A DNA stretch of 12,387 nt from SVQP01 sp045650025 (GCA_045650025.1 JAZRQR010000105.1:1-12387), one strand, 5' to 3'; positions 1-6,924 are shown, numbered from the stretch's first letter. Numbers and translations: made by a program. Notes: generated by a model not told the origin, from the sequence alone.

Positions 1-1024
1 ACATCAGGTTGACGCCGCGTACCATCATCCACTCATAGTTTCTCTTGAGCTCCTCGTGACCTACGTTGTGGCCGCAAAGTGCAAAGGTCTCGGAAAGGAT
101 CTGCTTTTTGCCGCTCTGCGCTGCGGTGGAGCAAAGCTGCGCCATGGTCAGGCAGGGATAAATGGGACGGCACAGCCAGTCCATACCCGGAATGTGATGG
201 TATTCATAGTGGGGCATACAAGCGCCGTTACTGGTCAGCTGCGCCTCCAAGGTTTCCTCCAGCACCAAGTGACCGGTATACAGCAGACCGTGTGCTTCGC
301 ACCAATCGTAGATCTGCTTGTTGTAGTTCTTGGAGAACAGCTCGGTCACCAGCTTCCAGAAGTTCATTCTGGTCTGCTGCCAATCGCCGCGCTCCACAAA
401 GAGCTCGATAAGGTGATCGTAGATCGGCTCGCCGTATGCCTTTTCGTACTCCTCGGGCAGAATGAAGCTCCACGGAATACCGTTACGGGAGATCTGAGGC
501 TCGTCGGTAAAGAAGCCGTCAAAGGTGGTGCCGTACTTTGCATAGTAGGGCTCATAGATCTCGTTGATGAAGTCTGCAATGACCTCGCCGTCCAGCGTGT
601 CAACGTAGAAGGGGTTGACCTCGTAGTAGAAGCAGTAGTTTTCAAAGCAGTAAATGACCTCGGGTCCCTTGGGATCCTCGAGATCGGGCGTGAAAGTCTT
701 GACGCGCAGATACTTCTGCTGGTACTTCAGACCCTTGCCGTTGACAATACCGCCGCCAAATCCGGAGGGCCAGCCGTTCTCGTCGTACGCCCATGCGTGC
801 ATGCCTCTCTTGCCTGCCTCGTCAATGGACGCGGCCACGTTCTCGAACCACTCCTCGCCCATGTACTCGGTCTGCAGACCGCCGCGAGCGTGCATGAAGA
901 AGCCGCCGATGCCCACGTCATCCATCATGCCGATCTGTCTGCGCGTTTCCTCAGTGCGAAGACGCTCGTTCCAAGACCAGAACGGTACGGGACGGTACTT
1001 TTTGTCCACAAATTTAAAATCCAT
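1..1024 (-). CDS. GH106-like glycoside hydrolase, N-terminal part (3' end outside window)
   Basis: The frame is open from the ATG at 1022-1024 to the left edge, giving 341 codons without a stop. The N-terminus reads MDFKFVDKKYRPVPFWSWN, followed by GGFFMHARGGLQTEYM (about residues 40-55). This is typical of large clostridial glycoside hydrolases related to the GH106 alpha-L-rhamnosidases. FFTDEPQ (D174, E175) and ILSETF (E312) look like active-site strands of a TIM barrel, with acidic residues placed as in retaining or inverting hydrolases. Family members usually run to 700-1000 residues, so more than half is missing here. No signal peptide is visible, so it probably acts in the cytoplasm on imported oligosaccharides. 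An in-frame ATG at 1040-1042 was rejected because AAAGGAGG lies between it and the chosen start. The gene follows the dockerin lipoprotein by 46 nt and may be co-transcribed with it. The substrate cannot be read from the sequence; rhamnosidase activity is only the nearest family name. Confidence 0.75.
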   Translation of the reverse strand, partial: MDFKFVDKKYRPVPFWSWNERLRTEETRRQIGMMDDVGIGGFFMHARGGLQTEYMGEEWFENVAASIDEAGKRGMHAWAYDENGWPSGFGGGIVNGKGLKYQQKYLRVKTFTPDLEDPKGPEVIYCFENYCFYYEVNPFYVDTLDGEVIADFINEIYEPYYAKYGTTFDGFFTDEPQISRNGIPWSFILPEEYEKAYGEPIYDHLIELFVERGDWQQTRMNFWKLVTELFSKNYNKQIYDWCEAHGLLYTGHLVLEETLEAQLTSNGACMPHYEYHHIPGMDWLCRPIYPCLTMAQLCSTAAQSGKKQILSETFALCGHNVGHEELKRNYEWMMVRGVNLM

Positions 1025-1029
1025 TTGAA

Positions 1030-1037
1030 CCTCCTTT
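1030..1037 (-). promoter_or_regulatory. Ribosome binding site of the GH106-like gene
   Basis: AAAGGAGG on the minus strand lies 5 nt before the ATG at 1022-1024 and after the in-frame ATG at 1040-1042. It therefore decides the start codon in favour of the shorter protein. A short inverted repeat (TCGGC/GCCGA, about 1043-1055) sits just upstream and could fold in the leader. Confidence 0.8.
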
Positions 1038-1070
1038 GCCATCGGCATTGCCGACGCAGATGTATAAATT

Positions 1071-2528
1071 TTAATGATTTTCTACGATAAATTGACGAAG
1101 CAGCTGCACGTCACGTGCGTCAAGAGTGCCACTGTCATCCATGTCCGCCGCGCCCGTATGGCACGCGGTAGGCAAATCCGCCAGATAGCGCAGCAGGGCG
1201 GTGACGTCACGTCCGTCCACTACGCCGTTCTGATCGGCATCTCCCGGCAGATAGTCCGCAAGGTCTGCAATGCCGCAGGAAAACGTTTGCATTTGCCCGT
1301 TGGGTGCGTCCGACACAAGGTAATACACCCGGTCTCCATCCACCCAAAGTCCAAAGATCTGCTTGCCGTGCAAGGGCTCAACCTCGATCTCCACCGTCAC
1401 ACCGCTTTGCAGATTTTTTGCCCAAATGCCCTTGGGCGTGTTATAGATCACGTTGCCGCGGTACGTGCCCATTCCCATAAAGGCATCCACGTAATACGAG
1501 CCACCGTCCGGCGTCAGCCATTTGTCCTGCACGCTCAGCACCGGCTCGGTGCGCATGGTGGCAAAATCGGCTGCCAGAAGGGCGCGCTGTGCGCCGTCCG
1601 CGTAAAACCACTTCCCTGCCGTGTAGGAAAACGGCTGCGCCACGTCCACCACAAAGGTGCTCTCGTAAGCATCCGAGGTGCAGTTGTAGTCGCTTACCCA
1701 GGCATAATGCGCGGTGGTGGCAATGCCGGCGTCACTGCGCAGGAAGTTTTGGTGCAGGGCTTGCCCCTCGGTATCGGGCAGAGGGTCATCCCAGGTCACG
1801 TCCACGTGATAGGGCTGCCCGCCCAGCATCACGATATTCCAGATGTGATTCATCGCCTCGCTGACCGCCACGTCACTCTCTATGCCAAAGCGCTGCAAAA
1901 GCGCCGCATAGGTCAATGTGTACGCCTGGCAAACGCCGGTGCCAAGGGTCAGGAATTGATACATATCATAGATCTGATACGTAGTATCGTACGCAAAATG
2001 CAGGCAAAGGTAATCGTGCAGGTACAGCGCGATCTCAAAATCGCTCCATGCCTCGTCCACGCCCGCGCAAATGGCATCCAGATGCGCATCACACTCCGCT
2101 CTTGCAGCGGCAAGCCGGTCACCCGTCATGCGATAGGAGGGCTTGAGCGTGACTACGTTGCCCGCTGAGGTATAGGTATAGGAAATACCCGCCTTTACGA
2201 AAAACAGATCGGGGCAGGTGTTCATCACGTCGGTAAACAGCGCGGTAATACGATCGGTCGGGATCTTGTATGCGGAGAGATCGATCTCGGTCTGCTCTGC
2301 CATCAGGCACTCGTATATGTATTCCTCCGCCGTCTGCGTGCCGCTTTGGTACTGCGTTGCCTGCGCGCTCTGCTCGATCAGCTCGCCCGTTGCAACACAT
2401 GCAAGCGGTACGGGCGAGACGGGGAGCGCCGCTTCTTTTTGATACGGCACGGGTGCAGACGTGGCACACGCCACCATCAGCAGCACAAGCAGCAGGACCG
2501 CCGTGCTCATCGCAATTTTTTTATGCAC
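1071..2528 (-). CDS. Transglutaminase-like lipoprotein with C-terminal dockerin
   Basis: This 485-aa protein begins with a lipoprotein signal: KK at 3-4, a hydrophobic stretch at 9-19 and a lipobox ending at C21. A transglutaminase/protease-like core follows. The Cys is in GTGVCQAY (C200), the His in MNHIWN (H228) and the Asp in YHVDVTWDD (D243), so the full Cys-His-Asp triad is present. The C-terminus holds two dockerin-type calcium repeats. GDADQNGVVD at 429-438 leads a first helix, and ADMDDSGTLD at 461-470 leads a second. The family role of the core is cleavage or crosslinking of peptides outside the cell; the reaction here is not known. The start is GTG, set by a strong Shine-Dalgarno at 2533-2541. 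A lipid anchor and a dockerin in one protein is unusual, because dockerins normally sit on freely secreted enzymes. It follows udk by 36 nt and precedes a glycoside hydrolase gene. Domain calls are firm; function is open. Confidence 0.85.
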   Translation of the reverse strand: MHKKIAMSTAVLLLVLLMVACATSAPVPYQKEAALPVSPVPLACVATGELIEQSAQATQYQSGTQTAEEYIYECLMAEQTEIDLSAYKIPTDRITALFTDVMNTCPDLFFVKAGISYTYTSAGNVVTLKPSYRMTGDRLAAARAECDAHLDAICAGVDEAWSDFEIALYLHDYLCLHFAYDTTYQIYDMYQFLTLGTGVCQAYTLTYAALLQRFGIESDVAVSEAMNHIWNIVMLGGQPYHVDVTWDDPLPDTEGQALHQNFLRSDAGIATTAHYAWVSDYNCTSDAYESTFVVDVAQPFSYTAGKWFYADGAQRALLAADFATMRTEPVLSVQDKWLTPDGGSYYVDAFMGMGTYRGNVIYNTPKGIWAKNLQSGVTVEIEVEPLHGKQIFGLWVDGDRVYYLVSDAPNGQMQTFSCGIADLADYLPGDADQNGVVDGRDVTALLRYLADLPTACHTGAADMDDSGTLDARDVQLLRQFIVENH

Positions 2529-2532
2529 TCCC

Positions 2533-2541
2533 TCACCCCCT
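2533..2541 (-). promoter_or_regulatory. Strong ribosome binding site supporting a GTG start
   Basis: AGGGGGTGA matches the ideal AGGAGGTGA at eight of nine bases and lies 4 nt before the GTG at 2526-2528. The next in-frame ATG is codon 7. Using it would remove the positively charged start of the signal peptide, so GTG is preferred. Confidence 0.7.
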
Positions 2542-2564
2542 GCTTCAATGTAATGTATTCGTAT

Positions 2565-3194
2565 TTACGATTCGGTATGCAAGCCGGTCTGCTTGCAAAT
2601 ACACTGCACGATCATTTCCAGCGCAACGGGATTGTTGCCGCCGCCCGGAACAATGACGTCCGCATAGCGCTTAAAGGGCTCCACAAACGCCTCGTGCATG
2701 GGCTTGACCGTGGTTAAGTACTGCGAGACCACCGAATCCAGGCTTCTGGCTCTCTCCTTGGTGTCGCGCAAAATGCGGCGCAGAATGCGCTCATCCGCAT
2801 CGGTATCCACAAACACGCGCAGATCCATGCGCTCGCGCAAGGACGCGTCCGAGAAAATGAGAATGCCCTCCAACACGATCAGCGGCGCAGGCTCAACGCG
2901 CGTGACCTGCTCGCTGCGGTTATGAACGGTGTAATCGTACACCGGCACGTCCACGCCCTCGCCGCGACACAGCGCGTCCAGATGCGCGCACAAAAGATCG
3001 GTCTGGAATGCATCGGGGTGATCGTAGTTGGTCAGGCAGCGCTGCTCGTAGGTCATGCCCTTTTGCAGCTTGTAGTAGCTGTCGTGCGTAATGACCGCCA
3101 CGTTCTTCCCGAACGCCGCCGCAATATGCGCCGCCAGCGTGGTTTTGCCCGAGCCTGTACCGCCCGCAACGCCAACGATCATGGGCTTAGTCAT
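2565..3194 (-). CDS. udk: Uridine kinase
   Basis: This is a 209-aa protein when started at the ATG at 3192-3194. It phosphorylates uridine and cytidine to UMP and CMP in the cytoplasm, in pyrimidine salvage. The Walker A loop is GGTGSGKTT (residues 11-19). The family signatures HDSYYK, NYDHPDAF, YDYTVHNRSE, LEGIL, MDLRVFVDTDADERILRRI and EPFKRYADVIVPGGGNN all appear in order, and length fits the family (about 205-215). An upstream in-frame ATG at 3219-3221 would add nine residues. It was rejected because the chosen ATG aligns with family N-termini and has GAGGGGG just upstream. The start overlaps the end of tdk by 8 nt (ATGACTAA), which suggests translational coupling. With tdk it forms a nucleoside-salvage pair. 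Confidence 0.95.
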   Translation of the reverse strand: MTKPMIVGVAGGTGSGKTTLAAHIAAAFGKNVAVITHDSYYKLQKGMTYEQRCLTNYDHPDAFQTDLLCAHLDALCRGEGVDVPVYDYTVHNRSEQVTRVEPAPLIVLEGILIFSDASLRERMDLRVFVDTDADERILRRILRDTKERARSLDSVVSQYLTTVKPMHEAFVEPFKRYADVIVPGGGNNPVALEMIVQCICKQTGLHTES

Positions 3195-3780
3195 GTGCCC
3201 CCTCGCTTTCCTGCGCGGCAATTGCCTGCTTCCAGCAGCTGTGGCACATTGCTACGTAAGAATCGTTACCGCCAAGCAAAATCTGGCCACCCGTGGTCAC
3301 CACGCGTCCGTCCGCGTCAATGCGCGCATTGACAATGGCTTTTTTGCCGCAGGTGCAAATGGTCTTGATCTCGGTAATGGAATCCGCCACCTCAAACAGT
3401 CTGCGGCTGCCGCAGAACTGATGGGTCATAAAGTCGGTGCGCAAGCCAAAGCACAGAACAGGCAGATCCAGCTCGTCCACAATGCGGCGCAGCTGGTCGA
3501 TCTGCGCCTCGGTAAAGAACTGGCACTCATCCGCAATGATGACGTGGCAGTCGCCGTGCGCCACAAATTCGGCGTAAATATCGGTATCCGCGCCTATGAT
3601 CTGCGCCTGCGCCTCAAGCCCAATGCGCGAACGGATAATGCCCGCGCCGTCGCGCGTGTCAATGGCGGGCTTGATCAGCCAGACGCGCATGCCGCGCTCC
3701 TCGTAATTAAACTTGGTGATCAGCGCATTTGCGGTCTTGCTCGACCCCATTGCGCCGTATTTGAAATACAGTTTAGCCAT
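3187..3780 (-). CDS. tdk: Thymidine kinase (type II)
   Basis: This 197-aa protein phosphorylates thymidine (and deoxyuridine) to dTMP for DNA synthesis from salvaged nucleosides. The P-loop is GAMGSSKT (residues 9-16). The DECQFF motif (84-89) supplies the catalytic Glu, E85. A structural zinc site is formed by C142 and C144 (ICTCGKK) and C179 and C182 (CHSC). GGQILLGGNDSYVAMC matches the lasso and substrate-binding region of the bacterial TK1-like family, and length is normal. The ATG follows the pepT stop by 3 nt, and its ribosome site GGAGGAG lies inside the last pepT codons. It overlaps udk by 8 nt downstream. Both arrangements point to one transcript with coupled translation. Confidence 0.96.
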   Translation of the reverse strand: MAKLYFKYGAMGSSKTANALITKFNYEERGMRVWLIKPAIDTRDGAGIIRSRIGLEAQAQIIGADTDIYAEFVAHGDCHVIIADECQFFTEAQIDQLRRIVDELDLPVLCFGLRTDFMTHQFCGSRRLFEVADSITEIKTICTCGKKAIVNARIDADGRVVTTGGQILLGGNDSYVAMCHSCWKQAIAAQESEGAHD

Positions 3781-3783
3781 GCC

Positions 3784-5001
3784 TTACTCCTCCACGGCGT
3801 TATACAGAATGCGCTCCACAATATCCACCGTGCCATCCAGCGACTCGATCGACAAAAACTCAAAGCGCGAGTGGAAATTCTCGCCGCCCGTGCAAAGGTT
3901 GGGGCAAGGCAGACCCATAAAGGAAAGTCTTGCGCCATCCGTGCCGCCGCGGATCGGAACCACCATGGGCGTAATACCCAGCTGCTCCATGGCAGCCTTG
4001 GCACGCTCCACCGTGTACATGTGGTTATCAATGATCTCCTTCATGTTGTAGTAGGAGTCCTTCATCGAAAGGGTGCAGGTGCCCGCGCCCCAGAGCAGGT
4101 TGATCCGGTCGGCAGCCGCCTGCATGACCTGCTTTTTCTCTTCAAAGAGTGCACGGTCGTGGTCACGGATGATATACACCAGCTGCGCATGCTCGCAATC
4201 GCCCTGCATGTCGCACAGGTGGAAGAATCCCTCGTAGCCCTCGGTGCAAGCGGGGATCTGCTCGGCGGGCAGCAACGCGTTAAACTGCATAGCCGCCAGC
4301 TGGGCGTTCTTCATCTTGTCCTTGGCAGAGCCGGGGTGAATGGACACGCCCGCAAAGCTGACTACGGCAGATGCGGCGTTGAAATTCTCGTATTCCAGCT
4401 CGCCCAAAGGTCCGCCGTCCACGGTGTAGGCGTAATCCGCGCCAAATTTTTCCACGTCAAAGTGATCCGCACCTCTGCCGATCTCCTCGTCGGGTGTGAA
4501 GCAGATCTTGACCGTGCCGTGCGGTGCGTCACTTTGGATCAGGCGCTCTACCGCCGAAATAATAGCCGCCACGCCTGCCTTATCGTCCGCGCCGAGCAGC
4601 GTGGTGCCATCGGTCACGATGAGGTGCTGACCCACGTAATTTTGCAGGTTGGGGTAATCCGCAACCGTCATATAAATGCCCTTTTCCTCGTTGAGCAGAA
4701 TGTCACCGCCCGTGTACTCGACAATGCGTGCCGCAATGGGGGCGTCCGCGCAAGCGTCCGAGGTGTCTACGTGCGCAACCAGTCCGATGGTGGGACACGC
4801 TTTCTCGGTATTGGCGGGCAGGGTTGCATATAAATATCCCTTGTCGTCCAGCTCGACTTGCTCAAGTCCGAGCGCCATCAGCTCGGCAGCCAGCGCCATG
4901 CTCAGCACGATCTGCTTTTCGGAGCTGGGAACGGTCTGGGAGCTCTCGTCCGACATGGTGGGGAATGCGACGTATTTTAAAAATCTTTCATAAGGTTGCA
5001 T
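3784..5001 (-). CDS. pepT: Peptidase T (M20 tripeptide aminopeptidase)
   Basis: This 405-aa metallopeptidase releases the N-terminal residue from tripeptides in the cytoplasm. It belongs to family M20B with two zinc ions. The ligands and catalytic residues are visible: H77 and D79 in AHVDTSD, D139 in GADDKAG, catalytic E172 with E173 in TPDEEIG, D195 in YTVDGGP and H377 in ENFHSRFEF. These positions nearly match those known for Salmonella PepT. RGGTDGARLSFMGLPCPNLCTGG is the usual C-terminal signature region. A TTG two codons upstream (5005-5007) is possible, but GAGG at 5011-5014 is better spaced (9 nt) for this ATG. It is the first gene after the promoter at 5095-5123 and leads the tdk-udk group by 3 nt. 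Confidence 0.96.
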   Translation of the reverse strand: MQPYERFLKYVAFPTMSDESSQTVPSSEKQIVLSMALAAELMALGLEQVELDDKGYLYATLPANTEKACPTIGLVAHVDTSDACADAPIAARIVEYTGGDILLNEEKGIYMTVADYPNLQNYVGQHLIVTDGTTLLGADDKAGVAAIISAVERLIQSDAPHGTVKICFTPDEEIGRGADHFDVEKFGADYAYTVDGGPLGELEYENFNAASAVVSFAGVSIHPGSAKDKMKNAQLAAMQFNALLPAEQIPACTEGYEGFFHLCDMQGDCEHAQLVYIIRDHDRALFEEKKQVMQAAADRINLLWGAGTCTLSMKDSYYNMKEIIDNHMYTVERAKAAMEQLGITPMVVPIRGGTDGARLSFMGLPCPNLCTGGENFHSRFEFLSIESLDGTVDIVERILYNAVEE

Positions 5002-5039
5002 ATCCAAAATCCTCGTTCAATATATATTTAGCTTTTTAC

Positions 5040-5059
5040 GGCGGGAGCAAGCCCCCGCC
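5040..5059. repeat. GC-rich hairpin, probable short interspersed repeat
   Basis: GGCGGGAGCAAGCCCCCGCC has a 6-bp perfect stem (GGCGGG/CCCGCC) around an 8-nt loop that holds a further GC/GC pair. It lies in the pepT leader. A related sequence occurs at 6453-6470. I recall similar GGGAGCAAGCCCCCGCCCTAC strings scattered in clostridial genomes, so a repeated palindrome is likelier than a gene-specific riboregulator. No T-tract follows on the minus strand, so it is not a terminator for pepT. Confidence 0.5.
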
Positions 5060-5094
5060 CTACATAGTGATTGCCATACGAATCCATTGTCTAC

Positions 5095-5123
5095 AGTATA
5101 CCATATTTTGCGCGCGCTATCAA
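5095..5123 (-). promoter_or_regulatory. Sigma-A promoter of the pepT-tdk-udk group
   Basis: On the minus strand, TTGATA (5118-5123) is separated by exactly 17 nt from TATACT (5095-5100). A TG one base before the -10 makes it an extended -10. Transcription should begin near 5088, giving a leader of roughly 85 nt that contains the GC-rich hairpin at 5040-5059. The promoter is divergent from luxS. Confidence 0.75.
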
Positions 5124-5174
5124 GGCATTTTTACGAAAATTTCCGCAATTCCCCTTTTCTTTTTTGTCAATTCA

Positions 5175-5183
5175 TGATATAAT
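5175..5183 (+). promoter_or_regulatory. Extended -10 promoter of luxS-mtnN
   Basis: TGATATAAT is a perfect TATAAT hexamer (5178-5183) with an upstream TG. No good -35 sits 17 nt upstream (TTTTCT at 5155-5160). The TTGTCA at 5164-5169 is only 8 nt away and cannot serve. The leader would be about 23 nt, too short for a SAM-sensing riboswitch. Confidence 0.65.
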
Positions 5184-5212
5184 GATTGCATCAAACGAAA
5201 GGACGCTCCCAC

Positions 5213-5680
5213 ATGAAACGAATCACCAGCTTTACCGTGGATCACGATACCATCACCCCCGGATTTTACGTCTCCCGCATTGACGGCGACGTGATGACCT
5301 TTGATCTGCGCACGCGCACGCCCAACGCAGGCGACTATATGGATCATTTGACCATGCACTCGGTGGAGCATATGCTCGCCACGCTTTTGCGCAACAGCGC
5401 GGACAGCGAGCGCGTGATCTATTTTGGCCCCATGGGCTGCCAGACCGGCTTTTACCTACTCATGCGCGACACCGCTCCCGCGGATGCCTTTGCCCTGCTT
5501 TGCAATTGCCTTTCCGACGCCATTGCCTACACCGGCCAGATGCCCGGCAACGCGCGCAAGGAATGCGGTAACTACCAAAACCTGGACATGGCTGCTGCCA
5601 AGACCGAATGCGAGCGCTACCTGCATGCTTTGATGGACAACGAAAAATTCAGCGAAAGAAAGGATTTCTCCTATGAATAA
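5213..5680 (+). CDS. luxS: S-ribosylhomocysteine lyase (AI-2 synthase)
   Basis: This 155-aa enzyme cleaves S-ribosylhomocysteine to homocysteine and DPD, the precursor of the signal AI-2, in the cytoplasm. Metal ligands appear as H49 and H53 in HSVEH and C118 in KECGNY. The catalytic pair is E52 and C76 (GPMGCQTGFYL). SFTVDH near the N-terminus and GPMGCQTGF are family signatures, and length fits (about 150-160). An in-frame ATG at 5186 would add nine residues. It was rejected because it lies almost on the predicted transcription start, and MKRITSFTVDHD matches family N-termini with AAAGGA upstream. The end overlaps mtnN by 8 nt (ATGAATAA), so the two consecutive steps of SAH recycling are translated together. 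Confidence 0.96.
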   Translation: MKRITSFTVDHDTITPGFYVSRIDGDVMTFDLRTRTPNAGDYMDHLTMHSVEHMLATLLRNSADSERVIYFGPMGCQTGFYLLMRDTAPADAFALLCNCLSDAIAYTGQMPGNARKECGNYQNLDMAAAKTECERYLHALMDNEKFSERKDFSYE

Positions 5681-6368
5681 ACGAATCGGTATTATCGGCG
5701 CGATGGCTTGCGAGGTCGATCCTCTGATTGCGCAGATGGAAAACGCGCAGGAAATCTTGGTCGGCTCGATCAAATTCACGCAAGGCACGCTTTGCGGTAA
5801 GGACACGGTCATTGCGCAATGCGGCATTGGTAAGGTGTTTGCCGCTATGTGCACGCAGACCATGATTTTGCACTTCGGCGTTGGCGCCATTGTCAACGTG
5901 GGCGTTGCCGGCTCGCTTTGCGATGCGCTTCGCATTGGTGACATTGCCGTGGCAACCAATACCGTACAGCATGACATGGACACCTCGCCCATCGGTGACC
6001 CCGTGGGCTTGATCTCGGGCATCAATATGGTATATCTGCCCTGCTCCGAGCGCCTTGGTGACCTGCTTTCCTCTTGCATTGAGGCGCAGGGCGTGCATTA
6101 CGTGCGCGGCACGATTGCTTCGGGCGACCAGTTTGTGGCATCTCCTGCGCAAAGAGCGCGCATTACCGACAATTTTGACGCGGTTGCATGCGAGATGGAA
6201 GGCGCGGCGATCTGCCAGGTCTGCTACGCAAACGGCGTTGAGGTAGGCATTCTGCGTGCCATTTCGGACAACTGCAACGATCCCTCCACTATGGATTACG
6301 CCACCTTCCGCGATTCCTCGGCAAAGGTCGGCTGCAAGATCCTGTTGGATCTCATGAGGCGAATTTAA
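5673..6368 (+). CDS. mtnN: 5'-methylthioadenosine/S-adenosylhomocysteine nucleosidase
   Basis: This 231-aa enzyme hydrolyses MTA and SAH, releasing adenine and giving methylthioribose or S-ribosylhomocysteine; the latter is the LuxS substrate. It carries IGIIGAMACEV at 5-15 with the conserved E14 (E12 in E. coli). VGVAGSL is at 76-82, ACEMEGAA at 172-179 with E174 and E176 in the ribose and base pocket, and RAISDNCND at 195-203 with the catalytic acid D199. Length is standard for MTAN. The usual run of Glu after GAM is replaced by A-C-E, but the key Glu is kept. The gene overlaps luxS by 8 nt, has GAAAGGA about 10 nt before its ATG, and ends just before a strong terminator. Confidence 0.96.
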   Translation: MNKRIGIIGAMACEVDPLIAQMENAQEILVGSIKFTQGTLCGKDTVIAQCGIGKVFAAMCTQTMILHFGVGAIVNVGVAGSLCDALRIGDIAVATNTVQHDMDTSPIGDPVGLISGINMVYLPCSERLGDLLSSCIEAQGVHYVRGTIASGDQFVASPAQRARITDNFDAVACEMEGAAICQVCYANGVEVGILRAISDNCNDPSTMDYATFRDSSAKVGCKILLDLMRRI

Positions 6369-6373
6369 AAAAC

Positions 6374-6406
6374 AGCGGGGCTGCCAAACGGCAGCCCCGC
6401 TTTCTT
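6374..6406 (+). terminator. Intrinsic terminator of luxS-mtnN
   Basis: A 12-bp perfect stem (AGCGGGGCTGCC at 6374-6385 with GGCAGCCCCGCT at 6390-6401) with an AAAC loop is followed by TTTCTT. It starts 5 nt after the mtnN stop and is preceded by an A-run. Confidence 0.92.
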
Positions 6407-6480
6407 ATGAAAAGTTTTGATCAAAGCTTGAAAAAAGGTTTTTTGCAGGCAAGGAGGAGCAATCCCCTCCCACGATCGCT
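6407..6480. repeat. Possible short interspersed (MITE-like) element
   Basis: The tract contains AAAAGTTTTGATCAAAGCTT, then AAAAAAGGTTTTTT, then a GGAGG/CCTCC hairpin (6453-6457 with 6466-6470) whose loop shares AGCAA and CCCC with the hairpin at 5040-5059. It codes for nothing visible and lies between a terminator and the next promoter. I recall similar AAAGTTTTGATCAAA tracts as common intergenic sequence in Clostridia. No target-site duplication is clear, so the call is tentative. Confidence 0.35.
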
Positions 6481-6498
6481 ATCTACCCAATATGGGGA

Positions 6499-6527
6499 AC
6501 GACAAAGCCGCCCGTCTGTGCTATAAT
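6499..6527 (+). promoter_or_regulatory. Sigma-A promoter of the 112-aa gene
   Basis: ACGACA (6499-6504) is a partial -35, exactly 17 nt before a perfect TATAAT (6522-6527) with TG at 6519-6520, so it is an extended -10. The leader is about 38 nt. Confidence 0.65.
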
Positions 6528-6571
6528 AAGCGCACGGTGAAAGCCGAATTTACATAGATGGGAGTGGGCAA

Positions 6572-6910
6572 ATGACCATTCGAGAGCTGATCGATTACGT
6601 GGACGAAGTGCGCCCCAACTCCTTTGGCGATAAAACCAAGACCGTGTGGATCAACGAGATCGAAGGAGCGGTGCAGACCGAGATCATGGGTATTTATCCC
6701 TCCGACGTGGCGCAATACGACGCCGAGGAGGACGATAATACCGAGCTGCTGGTCAAGGCACCGCACGCCAAGCTTTACGCCTGGTACCTGATCGCCATGA
6801 TGGATCTGGTTTCGCTGGGAGATGCAGCGTACAAAACTTCCTATCGGATCTTCAACACCTTCTGGGAAGAATACGCACGTTGGTACCTGCGTACGCACAG
6901 AATGGTGTAA
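6572..6910 (+). CDS. Small protein resembling clostridial phage structural/head-tail proteins
   Basis: This is a 112-aa, acidic, mostly helical protein with no signal peptide or membrane segment. From memory, its layout resembles small proteins encoded among head and tail genes of clostridial prophages: MTIRELIDYVDEVRPN, then KTVWINEIEGAVQTEI, then KLYAWYLIAMMDL and a C-terminal YARWYLR. The exact role there (a connector or adaptor) is not established by this sequence. No portal, capsid, terminase or integrase lies nearby. The gene stands alone between its own promoter and terminator, so it may be a domesticated phage gene with a cell function. The start is supported by GGGAG about 8 nt upstream. 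Confidence is high that it is a real gene and low on its role. Confidence 0.7.
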   Translation: MTIRELIDYVDEVRPNSFGDKTKTVWINEIEGAVQTEIMGIYPSDVAQYDAEEDDNTELLVKAPHAKLYAWYLIAMMDLVSLGDAAYKTSYRIFNTFWEEYARWYLRTHRMV

Positions 6911-6924
6911 TATCCAAGCAAAAA

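Noticed and set aside
3091..4833. A 580-codon plus-strand open frame opposite udk, tdk and pepT
   Set aside because: It is antisense to three genes with full catalytic motifs, has no domain I recognise and no ribosome site. It is a by-product of codon bias.
5164..5169. TTGTCA as the -35 of luxS
   Set aside because: The gap to TATAAT at 5178 is only 8 nt, far from the needed 16-18.
5184..5212. SAM or SAH riboswitch upstream of luxS
   Set aside because: The leader is only about 23 nt and shows no stem structure.
6407..6480. Insertion sequence remnant
   Set aside because: There is no transposase fragment, no clear terminal inverted repeats and no target duplication; only a short repeat-like tract can be supported.
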